A stretch of 64,000 nt of DNA from Maribellus comscasis (GTDB taxonomy: Bacteria > Bacteroidota > Bacteroidia > Bacteroidales > Prolixibacteraceae). The position numbers and the translations under genes were made by a program. The notes under the pieces are model-generated. The model was not told the origin of the DNA, did not search any database, and saw only the letters and a list, made by a program, of their open reading frames with translations. Position 1 is the first letter of the stretch. The number at the start of each line of letters is the position of its first letter. Below are positions 9,137 through 17,388 of this stretch, piece after piece. The stretch spans positions 1,550,001 to 1,614,000 of the forward strand of contig NZ_CP046401.1 of assembly GCF_009762775.1 (NCBI RefSeq). The letters run 5' to 3'.

Positions 9137-10126
9137 TCACCTTTTTTCAGAGACCACAATATTTCTCCCTTCAATTTTATATTCTATTTCGCTAATTCCA
9201 TCCAATGCCTCAAATACATCATAAATTGTTTTCTCCCAAAGAGTTCCAGTGTAATGAATCCTTTCAGCCATTTCTTTTTCTGTAAATTTTATCTCTACGT
9301 CATACCATCTTTCCAAAATCCTGCAAACTTCTGCCATTGACATGTTGTCCATGTACAGCTTTTTTTCCATCCAACTTAAATTATGAGATGGCGCTTCTTC
9401 CAAATAAGATAATTCTCCTGTTTTTTTTGAAAAAGAAGCAATTTCCCCTGGGGCCAAAATCAATTTTTCTCCTTTTGAATCCAACAATTCCACTTTCCCT
9501 TCTGTTAAAGTCGTTTTTATATTAGCGTCATCAGGATATGCTGACAGATTAAATTTTGTGCCCAGTACTTTAAGTGTTAATCCATTTTGCAATTGAACGA
9601 CAAAAGGTTTTCTGTTTTTTTCAACTTCAAAATATCCTTCACCAGTAAACTGAACACTTCGAATCTTTTTATGTCTGTCATATCGGTAGGCTAATTCTGA
9701 ACCGGCATTTAACTTCACGATAGTGCCATCAGGCAAAGTTGCTTCTGAACGACTACCCAACTCGGTTACCAGTTGTAAAGGTTCTTCAGCAACTCCGGCA
9801 ACCCAGTAGAAATAGAAAGAGAAGCCAAACAAAATCAGGAAAAAAGCTGCAGCAGCAGATAACATAGAAATTTTATAACGTTCAGAAATTATTGACCGCT
9901 TTTTAATGCTTGAATCTACTTTTTCCCAGGCTTTAGAGGAGTTAAATTTATTTCTTTGGGCAAGCGCACTTACTCCATCCCAAATTCGGGTATATTCAGA
10001 TAAATCCTGTTTGTTTTCAGCCGATGTTTCCGCCCATTTCTGAAGCACCGGATCGGTGATTTCAGCATCACTGTTATCTTGTAAATGCTCAACAATATTT
10101 TTTCCTATATTTTTTTCCTCATCCAT
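9137..10126 (-). CDS. FecR-family anti-sigma factor
   Basis: This 329-residue protein has an N-terminal cytoplasmic sigma-binding part and one membrane segment near residues 85-110 (AAAAFFLILFGFSFYFYWVAG). A periplasmic FecR domain follows (LPDGTIVKLNAGSELAYR, then GEGYFEVEKNRKPFVVQ), then a C-terminal DUF4974-type region (MSMAEVCRILERWYDVEIKF). It lies between the ECF sigma gene and the STN-type susC. In this family, substrate binding by SusC is relayed through the STN domain to FecR, which releases the sigma factor. It is therefore the likely sensor-relay for this locus. Confidence 0.94.
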   Translation of the reverse strand: MDEEKNIGKNIVEHLQDNSDAEITDPVLQKWAETSAENKQDLSEYTRIWDGVSALAQRNKFNSSKAWEKVDSSIKKRSIISERYKISMLSAAAAFFLILFGFSFYFYWVAGVAEEPLQLVTELGSRSEATLPDGTIVKLNAGSELAYRYDRHKKIRSVQFTGEGYFEVEKNRKPFVVQLQNGLTLKVLGTKFNLSAYPDDANIKTTLTEGKVELLDSKGEKLILAPGEIASFSKKTGELSYLEEAPSHNLSWMEKKLYMDNMSMAEVCRILERWYDVEIKFTEKEMAERIHYTGTLWEKTIYDVFEALDGISEIEYKIEGRNIVVSEKR

Positions 10127-10269
10127 CTATTCACCATTACATTAAAAACTTTGATTCTTATTTTTCAACAGCAAACACCTCCCGATTGTATCGTTTACTA
10201 AAACGACACATCAAACAGAAAAAGGTCCTATCCGGAATTTTATTTTTTCCTTACATTAAAAAAAATTTG

Positions 10270-10806
10270 TTAGCTGACACTTTTGATATCCATGCAGGAC
10301 TTCAAATATTTGAGTGATTTCCAAACCTGATTTTTAATCGTTTTAACCGAAATATTTAATTTCCCGGCAATCTCTTTTTGTTTTAATCCCTCATAACGAT
10401 GCAGTAGAAATACTTCTTTTGAACGTTCGGGCAATTGATTGATACACTCCTCCAATTTTTGAAGAAATTCTTCCTGTGTTGAATATTCTTCATCTGAAAA
10501 ATCCATCAGCGACATTTTCTCCATGGCATTTTTACGGTTGGTTTCTGAACGCAAATAGTTAAATGCACCATGTTTTGCAGCTTTAAACAAATAACTCTCA
10601 ATATTTTTATGAATGGTTATTTTTTTCCGATCGGTCCAAAACTTCACAAAAAGATTCTGAACAATGTCTTCAGCAGCTGATGAATCATCAATTATCGAAC
10701 TGACATAAGAACACAACGATCTGTAATACTGAAAAAACAAACGATTAAAACTCTGATAATCTCCCTGTTTAATCCTTGAAACGAGTATTTTATTTGCGTC
10801 AGTCAT
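10270..10806 (-). CDS. ECF-family RNA polymerase sigma factor
   Basis: The protein has 178 residues from the ATG at 10806; the longer open frame would begin at TTG 10824. Region 2 is evident (FNRLFFQYYRSLCSYVSSII, then AEDIVQNLFVKFW). Region 4 follows near the C-terminus (LPERSKEVFLLHRYEGL, then KEIAGKLNISVKTIKNQVW). It belongs to the Bacteroidota sigma-70 family that pairs with FecR proteins. The fecR gene follows 143 bp downstream. It probably drives transcription of the susC/susD/sulfatase operon. A perfect 8+1+8 dyad lies just ahead of its start codon. Confidence 0.95.
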   Translation of the reverse strand: MTDANKILVSRIKQGDYQSFNRLFFQYYRSLCSYVSSIIDDSSAAEDIVQNLFVKFWTDRKKITIHKNIESYLFKAAKHGAFNYLRSETNRKNAMEKMSLMDFSDEEYSTQEEFLQKLEECINQLPERSKEVFLLHRYEGLKQKEIAGKLNISVKTIKNQVWKSLKYLKSCMDIKSVS

Positions 10807-10810
10807 TCGT

Positions 10811-10827
10811 TTATTGCAGTGCAATAA
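10811..10827. promoter_or_regulatory. Perfect dyad just upstream of the sigma-factor start codon
   Basis: TTATTGCA and TGCAATAA are separated by a single G, and the dyad ends 4 bp before the ATG at 10806. It could be an operator or a small mRNA hairpin at the ribosome-binding region. No matching site was found elsewhere in the window. Confidence 0.35.
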
Positions 10828-11035
10828 TAATCAAAATAGGTAATGTTTCGAAAGTCGAACTTTCCTGAATTAATTTTATACTCTCAGTCAGGGGCTTTTT
10901 ATTTTGTAGTATCTTTTACTATCTTTTGTAATTTTGAGATTGAACACCTTTATCTTGAACGCAAAAGCGATTGGCAACAGACTTTGACAAAGAATCGTTG
11001 GTAAATTGGTAAAAACCCAAAAAGTTAAACAAAAA

Positions 11036-12115
11036 ATGAAATGGCACCTTAACATATCCTGCTTTTTTGCGCTACTGATATTCATAATTATAACCGGTTG
11101 CGGCAATCACTCTTCGCAGCAGCTTTCAAGGGCAGCTCCCGGGGAGAAGGGATTCTCTTCAGAGAAGCTGGATACATTGGCTGCTTTCCTCAAAAAAAGC
11201 GACGCCTCCTCCATGCTTCTTTTGGTTGATGGAGCTGTAATTTTTGAATGGGGAAACACGCGGAAAAAGCACCTCATCCATTCCATGCGCAAATGCCTGC
11301 TAAATTCACTTATCGGGATTGCTGTTTCCGACGGAAAAATTGACACCTCGCAAACATTGCGTGAGTTGGACATTCAGGATATCGGACCGCGATTATCGGA
11401 ATACGAATTAAATGCCCGCGTGGCCGATTTACTAAAATCACGTTCGGGTGTGTACCACAATGCAGCAGCGGTGTCGCAGGGGATGTTAAAAGAGATGCCT
11501 GTCCGCGACAGTTATCCACCGGGAAAACATTATTATTACAACAACTGGGATTTTAACACCCTGGGTGCCATCCTCGAACAACAAACCGGAAAAAGCATTT
11601 ACGAACTTTTTTACACCCAGATTGCCCAACCTCTGGGCATGCGCGACTATAAAGGCAAATACACCACCATCAACGGAGAATCAAAAGAGTTTGTTGCCAT
11701 GCCCAAGACGGATGGATTTTACCAGTTTGAAAAAAGCAAATCAAAATATCCGGCTTACCATTTCAGAATGTCGAGCCGCGATTTAGCGCTTTACGGACAA
11801 CTGTATTTAAACAACGGTAAATGGAACGGCAGGCAAATTATTCCAAAAACGTGGATTGAAGCCAGCACCCGCCCCTACTCCGTCTATAATAAAAAATGCC
11901 ATCTGGCCTACGGGATGTTATGGAGAATCCGCCTCACCGAGGATAATAAGCTAAGAGCATTTTTTCACACCGGAGTTGGCATTCACATGTTGGCGGTTTA
12001 TCCTGAAGAGAAAATGGTTTTGGTGCACCGTGTGGATACCGAAAATGAATATCATTATAACGGGAATAACATTTATCGAATGCTCGATTTGGTGTTTGAT
12101 GCAAAGTTGAAATAA
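11036..12115 (+). CDS. Serine hydrolase, class C beta-lactamase fold, lipoprotein
   Basis: The protein has 359 residues from the ATG at 11036; the open frame also runs from TTG 11006, which is less likely. The signal sequence ends in IIITGCG, a plausible lipobox. The penicillin-binding-like motifs are present: SMRK (SxxK nucleophile and base), YNN within YYYNNWDFNTLG (YxN-type), and HTG in FFHTGVGIHM near the C-terminus. The family includes esterases, D-amino-acid peptidases and class C beta-lactamases; nothing here singles out beta-lactam hydrolysis. It is transcribed away from the sigma-factor gene and shows no functional link to it. Confidence 0.85.
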   Translation: MKWHLNISCFFALLIFIIITGCGNHSSQQLSRAAPGEKGFSSEKLDTLAAFLKKSDASSMLLLVDGAVIFEWGNTRKKHLIHSMRKCLLNSLIGIAVSDGKIDTSQTLRELDIQDIGPRLSEYELNARVADLLKSRSGVYHNAAAVSQGMLKEMPVRDSYPPGKHYYYNNWDFNTLGAILEQQTGKSIYELFYTQIAQPLGMRDYKGKYTTINGESKEFVAMPKTDGFYQFEKSKSKYPAYHFRMSSRDLALYGQLYLNNGKWNGRQIIPKTWIEASTRPYSVYNKKCHLAYGMLWRIRLTEDNKLRAFFHTGVGIHMLAVYPEEKMVLVHRVDTENEYHYNGNNIYRMLDLVFDAKLK

Positions 12116-12570
12116 CATTCATGGAACTTTACAACAAAAACAGCGAAAAATAGCAGGAACTGATGTGGTACTTATCCTTTCTCTGTTTTTGATTTTAAAC
12201 CAATGTCAATATTTTTTTAGCTTTTTATTTTTTTATCAGCAAGAAAATGTACCTTTGCAGCGCATGAGAAAAAACGCAACACATTCTTCACGACTATTGA
12301 GGTCGGTTTAATAGACAGGTAGATCTATCGGGGAAGCCATAATACCTGTCGCACTTTTCATTTCGCGCAATTACAGTCTGTATAAAACAGGCAATAATTG
12401 ATGCGTATATTTATTTCAAATCATTACATATTTTTTAACGAAGGGATTTAAAGCAGTAGATCTATTGCTAAATGCATTTTAATATCATTCCTGCAATCTA
12501 TTTAGGAGAGCTTCTGCTTTTGATACCTTCAAATTTGCACGAAAGGTGCATAAAATAACAAATACAAAAA
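12116..12570 (+). promoter_or_regulatory. 455-bp leader region: -7 element, 15-codon upstream ORF, hairpins
   Basis: TACCTTTG at 12250-12257 fits the Bacteroidota -7 element, although the -33 match is poor. It is followed at 12264-12311 by a short open frame encoding MRKNATHSSRLLRSV. Next comes an 8-bp stem with a 21-nt loop (GACAGGTA 12314-12321, TACCTGTC 12343-12350). An 18-bp near-palindrome with central TAGATCTA lies at 12452-12469, and a small stem (TGCAC/GTGCA) lies just before the acetyltransferase ATG. Together these suggest a long structured 5' leader, possibly with a leader peptide. No known riboswitch class was recognised. Confidence 0.4.
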
Positions 12571-13125
12571 ATGAAATTACGAGATATCCAAATCAGAGAA
12601 ACCGACTCAAACGATTTCAATTCCATAATGACCGTTGAAGAACGCGCATTTGGGTATAACAAAGAAGCCCAACTTACCGCTGCTCTTTTACAGGATAAAA
12701 CAGCGACTCCAATTCTGTCGTTGCTGGCATTTCATAAAAATAAACCAATTGGCCATGTTCTGTTTACCCGGGTTTATTTAAACCACAGAGAAACACAACC
12801 TTTGCTCCATATATTGGCTCCGCTGGCAGTAATTCCGGAATACCAGAAACAAGGAATTGGCGGCATACTGATTCAGGAAGGCCTGAAGAGGTTGAAGAAA
12901 ATGGGGTCGGAAATGGTATTTGTTTTAGGACACATGGATTATTATCCGAAACATGGCTTTATTCCTGATGCAGCAAAACAGGGGTATTCAGCACCATATC
13001 CTATCCCTGAAGAATTTGCCAATGCCTGGATGGTTCAATCTCTAAGCTCTGAAAGATTTACATCAGAAAAAGGAAAAGTAATTTGTTCCGATGAGCTAAA
13101 TAAACCGGAACATTGGCGCGAGTAA
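12571..13125 (+). CDS. GNAT-family N-acetyltransferase
   Basis: This 184-residue protein has the GNAT acetyl-CoA-binding motif A, LAVIPEYQKQGIGGILIQEG (Q/R-x-x-G-x-G/A type), near residue 88. Motif B features follow (GHMDYYPKHGFIPDA), typical of the YhbS-like subgroup. The substrate is unknown. It is followed after 22 bp by a second GNAT gene of similar layout, and the pair is probably co-transcribed. A roughly 300-nt leader precedes it. Confidence 0.88.
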   Translation: MKLRDIQIRETDSNDFNSIMTVEERAFGYNKEAQLTAALLQDKTATPILSLLAFHKNKPIGHVLFTRVYLNHRETQPLLHILAPLAVIPEYQKQGIGGILIQEGLKRLKKMGSEMVFVLGHMDYYPKHGFIPDAAKQGYSAPYPIPEEFANAWMVQSLSSERFTSEKGKVICSDELNKPEHWRE

Positions 13126-13147
13126 TTAACGTATAAATTGAACAATC

Positions 13148-13732
13148 ATGAATACAACAATAAAAAATACAGACAAAAACGAATATTTTCAAACCGAAAA
13201 CATAACAAGGGAAGCATTCTGGAATTTGTATGCTCCGGGGTGTACGGAACATTTGGTGCTTCACCAGCTCCGGGAAAGCAACAGTTATATAAAAGAACTG
13301 GATTTTATTGCCGTAAGTAAAAATCAAATTATCGGACACATTCTTTCCACAAAAGCTTACGTAATCGACAATCAAAACCACAAACATGAGGTTTTATGCG
13401 TCGGACCTTTTTCGGTTCTACCTGAATTTCAAAGTCAGGGTATTGGAGGTCGATTAATAAACTTCTCCATTTTACGGGCCAGGGAAATGGAATTCAGCGG
13501 AATGATTTTGTTTGGAAATCCGGACTACTATCATCGTTTTGGATTTAGAAATGCACAGGAATTCAATATCACAACCAAAGATTTTCAAAATTTTGAACCT
13601 TTTATGGCTCTGGAACTCTGTAAAAAAGGATTGAGCAAAATAAGCGGCCGTTTTTTCGAAGACGAAGCTTTTTTTACAAAAGATGAAAATCTGATAAGTT
13701 TTGAAAAACAATTTCCTTCTGATAAGTTTTGA
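13148..13732 (+). CDS. GNAT-family N-acetyltransferase with altered C-terminus
   Basis: This 194-residue protein is a paralogue-like partner of the preceding GNAT: VLPEFQSQGIGGRLI is the acetyl-CoA motif and GNPDYYHRFGFRNA the YhbS-like block. The last four residues (SDKF) come from the second copy of a 28-bp tandem repeat (13691-13718, 13719-13746). Reading through only one copy would continue in frame to a TAA at 13785-13787 and give about 204 residues ending FKEKGKAKVNINH. The C-terminus therefore looks like the product of a recent duplication frameshift. The GNAT core is intact and the enzyme may still function. Confidence 0.88.
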   Translation: MNTTIKNTDKNEYFQTENITREAFWNLYAPGCTEHLVLHQLRESNSYIKELDFIAVSKNQIIGHILSTKAYVIDNQNHKHEVLCVGPFSVLPEFQSQGIGGRLINFSILRAREMEFSGMILFGNPDYYHRFGFRNAQEFNITTKDFQNFEPFMALELCKKGLSKISGRFFEDEAFFTKDENLISFEKQFPSDKF

Positions 13733-13746
13733 AAAACAATTTCCTT
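13691..13746 (+). repeat. Perfect 28-bp tandem duplication at a gene's 3' end
   Basis: The unit starts CTGATAAGTTTTGAAAAACA and is present twice, head to tail, with no mismatch. Because 28 is not a multiple of three, the second copy shifts the acetyltransferase frame and brings in the TGA at 13730-13732. Confidence 0.95.
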
Positions 13747-13792
13747 TTAAAGAAAAAGGAAAAGCAAAAGTGAATATCAATCATTAAAAAAC

Positions 13793-13832
13793 AACACAGC
13801 GGAACAATAGAATTGTCTTTATCCGCTGTGTT
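13793..13832. terminator. 11-bp inverted repeat between the acetyltransferases and rsgA
   Basis: AACACAGCGGA (13793-13803) pairs with TCCGCTGTGTT (13822-13832), and a smaller ACAAT/ATTGT stem lies inside the loop. It sits 14 bp before the rsgA ATG. The U-tract is short, so it could be a weak terminator or a regulatory hairpin. Confidence 0.45.
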
Positions 13833-13846
13833 AAAATAGAAACACC

Positions 13847-14920
13847 ATGAATTTAAAAGAATTAGGATATACTACCCGATTGCAGGAATACAGAAGGGCA
13901 AACCAATTGGAAGATTTTCAATTGGGGCGCGTAATTGCAGAACATAAAGAGAGATACGTCGTGCAAACCTCCGAAAAGACATTCAATGCGGAGATAACAG
14001 GTAACCTGCGCTTCTCAGCACAAGGCCGTGAAGATTTCCCGGCAGTAGGCGACTGGGTTGCCTTACAAACTTACGACGCAGATGCAGCCATTATTCATAA
14101 GGTACTTCCGCGTTTTTCGATGCTCACGCGACAGGCAGTGGGCAAATACGGCGAAATACAAATTATTGCCGCCAACATCGATGTGGCTTTTATTGTACAG
14201 GCAATTGATCGCGACTTTAATCTCAACCGAATGGAACGTTACTTATCACTTTGTAATCATTCGGTTATCCAACCGGTCATTTTACTTTCAAAAACTGATT
14301 TGGCTGATAAGATGCAGCTGGAAGAAACCATCATTCAAATTCAAAAAAGGGTAAAAAACACTGCGGTTTTGCCGCTAAGTAGTGAAACGAAAGATGGCTA
14401 TGAACAGTTAGAGCAATTTCTTGAACCATACAAGACCTACTGTTTTTTAGGTTCTTCGGGAGTTGGAAAATCAACCGTTGTCAATCATTTGGCCGGCAGC
14501 GAGGTTCTAAAAACAAGTGCCATCAGCTCTTCCACTCAAAAAGGACGGCACACTACCAGCCACCGGGAATTGATTGTTTTGCCCAACAAAAGTATTGTTA
14601 TCGATACTCCGGGAATGCGAGAAATCGGGCTGACTGACAACGCTGACGGAATTGAATTAACTTATGATGAAATATCAGAGCTGGCCAAACAATGTCGTTT
14701 TAACGACTGCAGCCACACCTCTGAAAAAGGTTGTGCCGTTTTACGCGCGGTGGAAGATGAAATGATTTCGGAAGCGATGTTGGAAAATTATAAAAAACTG
14801 TTGCGCGAGCAGCTTCATTTTTCGAGTTCAGTAAAAGAAAAAAGACAAAAAAGCAAGGAGCGAGGTAAGATGATCAAAGCTATTCTGAATGAAAAAAAAC
14901 GGGATAAATTTTACGACTAA
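13847..14920 (+). CDS. rsgA: Ribosome small-subunit-dependent GTPase A
   Basis: This 357-residue protein has the circularly permuted GTPase order typical of RsgA/YjeQ: an N-terminal OB-fold part (FPAVGDWVAL), G4 (SKTD, about 148-151), the P-loop LGSSGVGKST at 201-210, then G3 (DTPGMRE). A C-terminal zinc-binding region follows (CRFNDCSHTSEKGC). RsgA acts in late maturation of the 30S subunit. The length and all motifs are normal. The C-terminal tail is lysine-rich, as is common in this family. Confidence 0.97.
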   Translation: MNLKELGYTTRLQEYRRANQLEDFQLGRVIAEHKERYVVQTSEKTFNAEITGNLRFSAQGREDFPAVGDWVALQTYDADAAIIHKVLPRFSMLTRQAVGKYGEIQIIAANIDVAFIVQAIDRDFNLNRMERYLSLCNHSVIQPVILLSKTDLADKMQLEETIIQIQKRVKNTAVLPLSSETKDGYEQLEQFLEPYKTYCFLGSSGVGKSTVVNHLAGSEVLKTSAISSSTQKGRHTTSHRELIVLPNKSIVIDTPGMREIGLTDNADGIELTYDEISELAKQCRFNDCSHTSEKGCAVLRAVEDEMISEAMLENYKKLLREQLHFSSSVKEKRQKSKERGKMIKAILNEKKRDKFYD

Positions 14921-15383
14921 GCCGGGAAACGCCTCTTTCGAAGAGTCTGTTCAAAGTCTGCGTTATGTAATTCCGAATTTGATTCAGCAGTGTCTGGTTA
15001 AAGGCAGGAGTAATGGGCTAAAGCCCTCTTTATTTATAATTTAAACTAACCCCGGCATTAATGCCGGGGTTACTATTGTCCCTGACAACTGGGCTTCAGC
15101 CCATAAATATAATCCGTACATGAGCCCTGGCTTTATTTCTTTTTCCTTCTGCTGAACAATTGTCTTTTTACCGGGCAAACCAAAGCTTGTTTCAGAATCA
15201 TCAAAAACAGTAATTATCAGGCTACTTATATTCTGAGATGAATGCGAAATAACGACCTTTTGAAACTTTTGGGATGCAACTTCTTTTCTATTCGCGAAAA
15301 ATTTTAACTGATATTTTTTACAAACAAAACCAAAGATAAGATGTTGTATTTTTGAGCAGGAAAATACTAGAATAAAGTTTTTA
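14921..15383. other. 463-bp gap with REP-like palindromes and an unassigned open frame
   Basis: The left half holds the palindromic cluster described separately (15015-15102). On the minus strand, a frame without stop codons runs from about 15395 down to about 15043, but no ATG starts it until close to its end. A TATTTTTG at 15347-15354 on the plus strand may be a -7 element for the DUF2255 gene at 15384. No gene is called here. Confidence 0.5.
15015..15102. repeat. REP-like cluster of GC-rich palindromes
   Basis: Three palindromes lie within 88 bp: GGGCTAAAGCCC (15015-15026), a perfect 26-bp palindrome centred on CATTAATG (15047-15072), and GGGCTTCAGCCC (15091-15102). The first and third are near copies of each other. 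They are GC-rich islands in an AT-rich gap, as expected of REP/RAYT-type or similar extragenic repeats. No transposase lies nearby. No other copy was noticed in this window. Confidence 0.65.
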
Positions 15384-15770
15384 ATGAGATTTCCACAGGA
15401 TTTTTACCAACATTTGGAAAAGCACACCTTAACCGGAGTGAAAGGAGGAACCGAAAGAGAGACTTTTCTTTATATCTGGTTGGTTGCTGTTGACGGGCGG
15501 ATTTTTGCGCGTTCCTGGAACAAAAGCAAACGAAGCTGGTTTACTGCTTTTCAGAAAACCGGAACAGGAGAAATAAAATACGGCGAAAAAATCATACGCG
15601 TCTCGGGGGAACAAATTTTTGCAGACGATGATCTCACTCGCCAAATAAACAAGGCTTACCTACAAAGATATTCTCAGCCGGAAAACATACGCTATGCCGA
15701 AGGAATTACACAACCTGAATATGAAAATTATACGATGGAATTCTTTTTTGAGAAAGAAATACAGTCATAA
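15384..15770 (+). CDS. DUF2255-like protein
   Basis: This small protein (128 residues) has the look of DUF2255: a central FARSWNKSKRSWFTAFQ, then GEIKYGEKIIRVSGEQIF, then INKAYLQRYSQPENIRY. There is no signal peptide or membrane segment. The family is related in fold to deazaflavin- or FMN-binding-like small proteins, but no role is established. The gene lies 22 bp upstream of the alpha/beta hydrolase and is probably co-transcribed with it. Confidence 0.7.
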   Translation: MRFPQDFYQHLEKHTLTGVKGGTERETFLYIWLVAVDGRIFARSWNKSKRSWFTAFQKTGTGEIKYGEKIIRVSGEQIFADDDLTRQINKAYLQRYSQPENIRYAEGITQPEYENYTMEFFFEKEIQS

Positions 15771-15792
15771 TTTTTAACCATACAGGAAAACA

Positions 15793-16788
15793 ATGAAATT
15801 CAAATTACTGATTATCTTATCTTTTTTATTTTCAACCACTCAGGCTCAAAACAAAGAATTAAAATGGCTCGATTTAATGTTGAGCAATTACAACTATCCG
15901 TACCCGGTAAGGTATATTCAGCTTGATATTCAGCAGCAACATCTGAAAATGGCTTACATGGATGTAAAGCCGGACAATTACAATGGGAAAAATATCGTGT
16001 TGATGCACGGTAAGAATTTCAACGGAGCCTATTGGGAAACTACAGCAAAAGCATTAACAGCAGAAGGTTTCCGGGTAATCATGCCCGATCAGATTGGTTT
16101 TGGGAAATCATCGAAACCGGAAAGTTTTCAATATACATTTCAACAACTGGCACAAAATACCAAACAATTGCTCGACACACTGGGAATTACAAAAACAGCA
16201 GTTTTGGGACACTCCATGGGTGGAATGCTGGCGACACGTTTTACGCTGATGTACCCGGAAACTGTAGAAAAATTCATTTTGGAGAATCCAATCGGTCTGG
16301 AAGACTGGAAATTGGTTGTCCCTTATAAAAATATTGACTGGTGGTACAAAAATGAACTGGGAAAAACCTATGATAAAATTAAAAGTTATCAGCTGGAAAG
16401 TTATTACGATGGAAAATGGAAACCGGAATACGATGAGTGGGTAAACTTGCTGGCCGGCTGGACACTTAATTCTGATTACAAACGAATTGCGTGGAATGCA
16501 GCACTCACTTACGATATGATTTTTACCCAACCTGTAGTTTATGAGTTCAAAAATATAAAATGCCCTGCTTTGCTGATTATCGGAACACGCGACCGGACTG
16601 CGCTAGGGAAACCTCTGGTAAGTGATGAGGTGCGCAAAACAATGGGACGTTACGACCAATTAGGAAAAGAAACACAACAGAAAATTCCGGATGCAAAACT
16701 GGTTGAGATTGAAAACATCGGGCATTTACCTCACATCGAAAGTTTTGAGCAGTTTATCATTCCACTTGTTGATTTTCTGAGCAATTGA
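15793..16788 (+). CDS. Exported alpha/beta-hydrolase
   Basis: This 331-residue protein has a signal peptide (about residues 1-18, ending TTQAQ). The oxyanion region is LMHGKNFNGAYWE. The nucleophile elbow is GHSMGGM (Ser near residue 143). A likely acid lies in GTRDRTALGK, and the catalytic His in NIGHLPHIE near the C-terminus. It resembles the soluble-epoxide-hydrolase/haloperoxidase-like branch of the fold. The substrate is unknown. Export suggests action on an extracellular or periplasmic ester or related compound. Confidence 0.88.
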   Translation: MKFKLLIILSFLFSTTQAQNKELKWLDLMLSNYNYPYPVRYIQLDIQQQHLKMAYMDVKPDNYNGKNIVLMHGKNFNGAYWETTAKALTAEGFRVIMPDQIGFGKSSKPESFQYTFQQLAQNTKQLLDTLGITKTAVLGHSMGGMLATRFTLMYPETVEKFILENPIGLEDWKLVVPYKNIDWWYKNELGKTYDKIKSYQLESYYDGKWKPEYDEWVNLLAGWTLNSDYKRIAWNAALTYDMIFTQPVVYEFKNIKCPALLIIGTRDRTALGKPLVSDEVRKTMGRYDQLGKETQQKIPDAKLVEIENIGHLPHIESFEQFIIPLVDFLSN

Positions 16789-16979
16789 ATTATATAGATA
16801 TCCCATCGGTCAAAAACGGTTACAACAAAAATAAAATGCCGTTTAACAATGCTCAACTTTCAACCTTAAACAGAACAATTTGCACTGAAAGTCTTTTGAA
16901 TAAGTAAAAATTTTAATACTTTTCCAGTGATTACAAACCTTAATAAAAACCAACATAACCATTCAAAGTCTACCAGAAT

Positions 16980-17351
16980 ATGGCAAATGAGATTTACTGG
17001 AAGAACTCAAACATTATCATCCGTTTTAATGGCACTGTAACTGCCGATGAGATTATGAGCGTAAATGATTTAATCTATGGCGACTCCCGGTTTGACTCGA
17101 TGAATTATCAAATTTTTGATTACAGTAAAGTTGAAAAAATGGCGATGAACGAGATTGATTCCGAAGTGATTGGAACTTTGGATAAAACAGCCTCAATGTG
17201 GAACCGGAAATTAAAAGTTGCCGTGGTGTCTAACAATGATTTTATAGATAAACTAACTCAAACCTATAAAAAGACAATTTCAGACACAGCCTGGGAAGTC
17301 AGATCATTTCCATCCATTGACGATGCATTACAATGGTGTGAAGAAGAATAA
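16980..17351 (+). CDS. STAS/SpoIIAA-like small protein
   Basis: This 123-residue cytoplasmic protein lacks a signal peptide. The pattern of beta-strands (NIIIRFNGTVTADEIM, MNYQIFDYSKVEK, LKVAVVSNND) and the late helix DDALQWCEEE resemble SpoIIAA-like STAS domains found widely in Bacteroidota. No catalytic motif is visible. It stands alone, 191 bp from the hydrolase and convergent with the nucleoside kinase. The family assignment is by general pattern only. Confidence 0.6.
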   Translation: MANEIYWKNSNIIIRFNGTVTADEIMSVNDLIYGDSRFDSMNYQIFDYSKVEKMAMNEIDSEVIGTLDKTASMWNRKLKVAVVSNNDFIDKLTQTYKKTISDTAWEVRSFPSIDDALQWCEEE

Positions 17352-17388
17352 AATATTCTCCGAATCCACCTTAAAGGGCATTTAAAAA

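Noticed and set aside
12452..12469. Near-palindrome around TAGATCTA as a specific operator
   Set aside because: The core also occurs at 12320-12327 and near 28747, but without shared context; chance cannot be excluded, so it is only mentioned within the leader.
16108..16530. 140-codon minus-strand open frame
   Set aside because: Shadow of the alpha/beta hydrolase, which carries complete catalytic motifs on the other strand.
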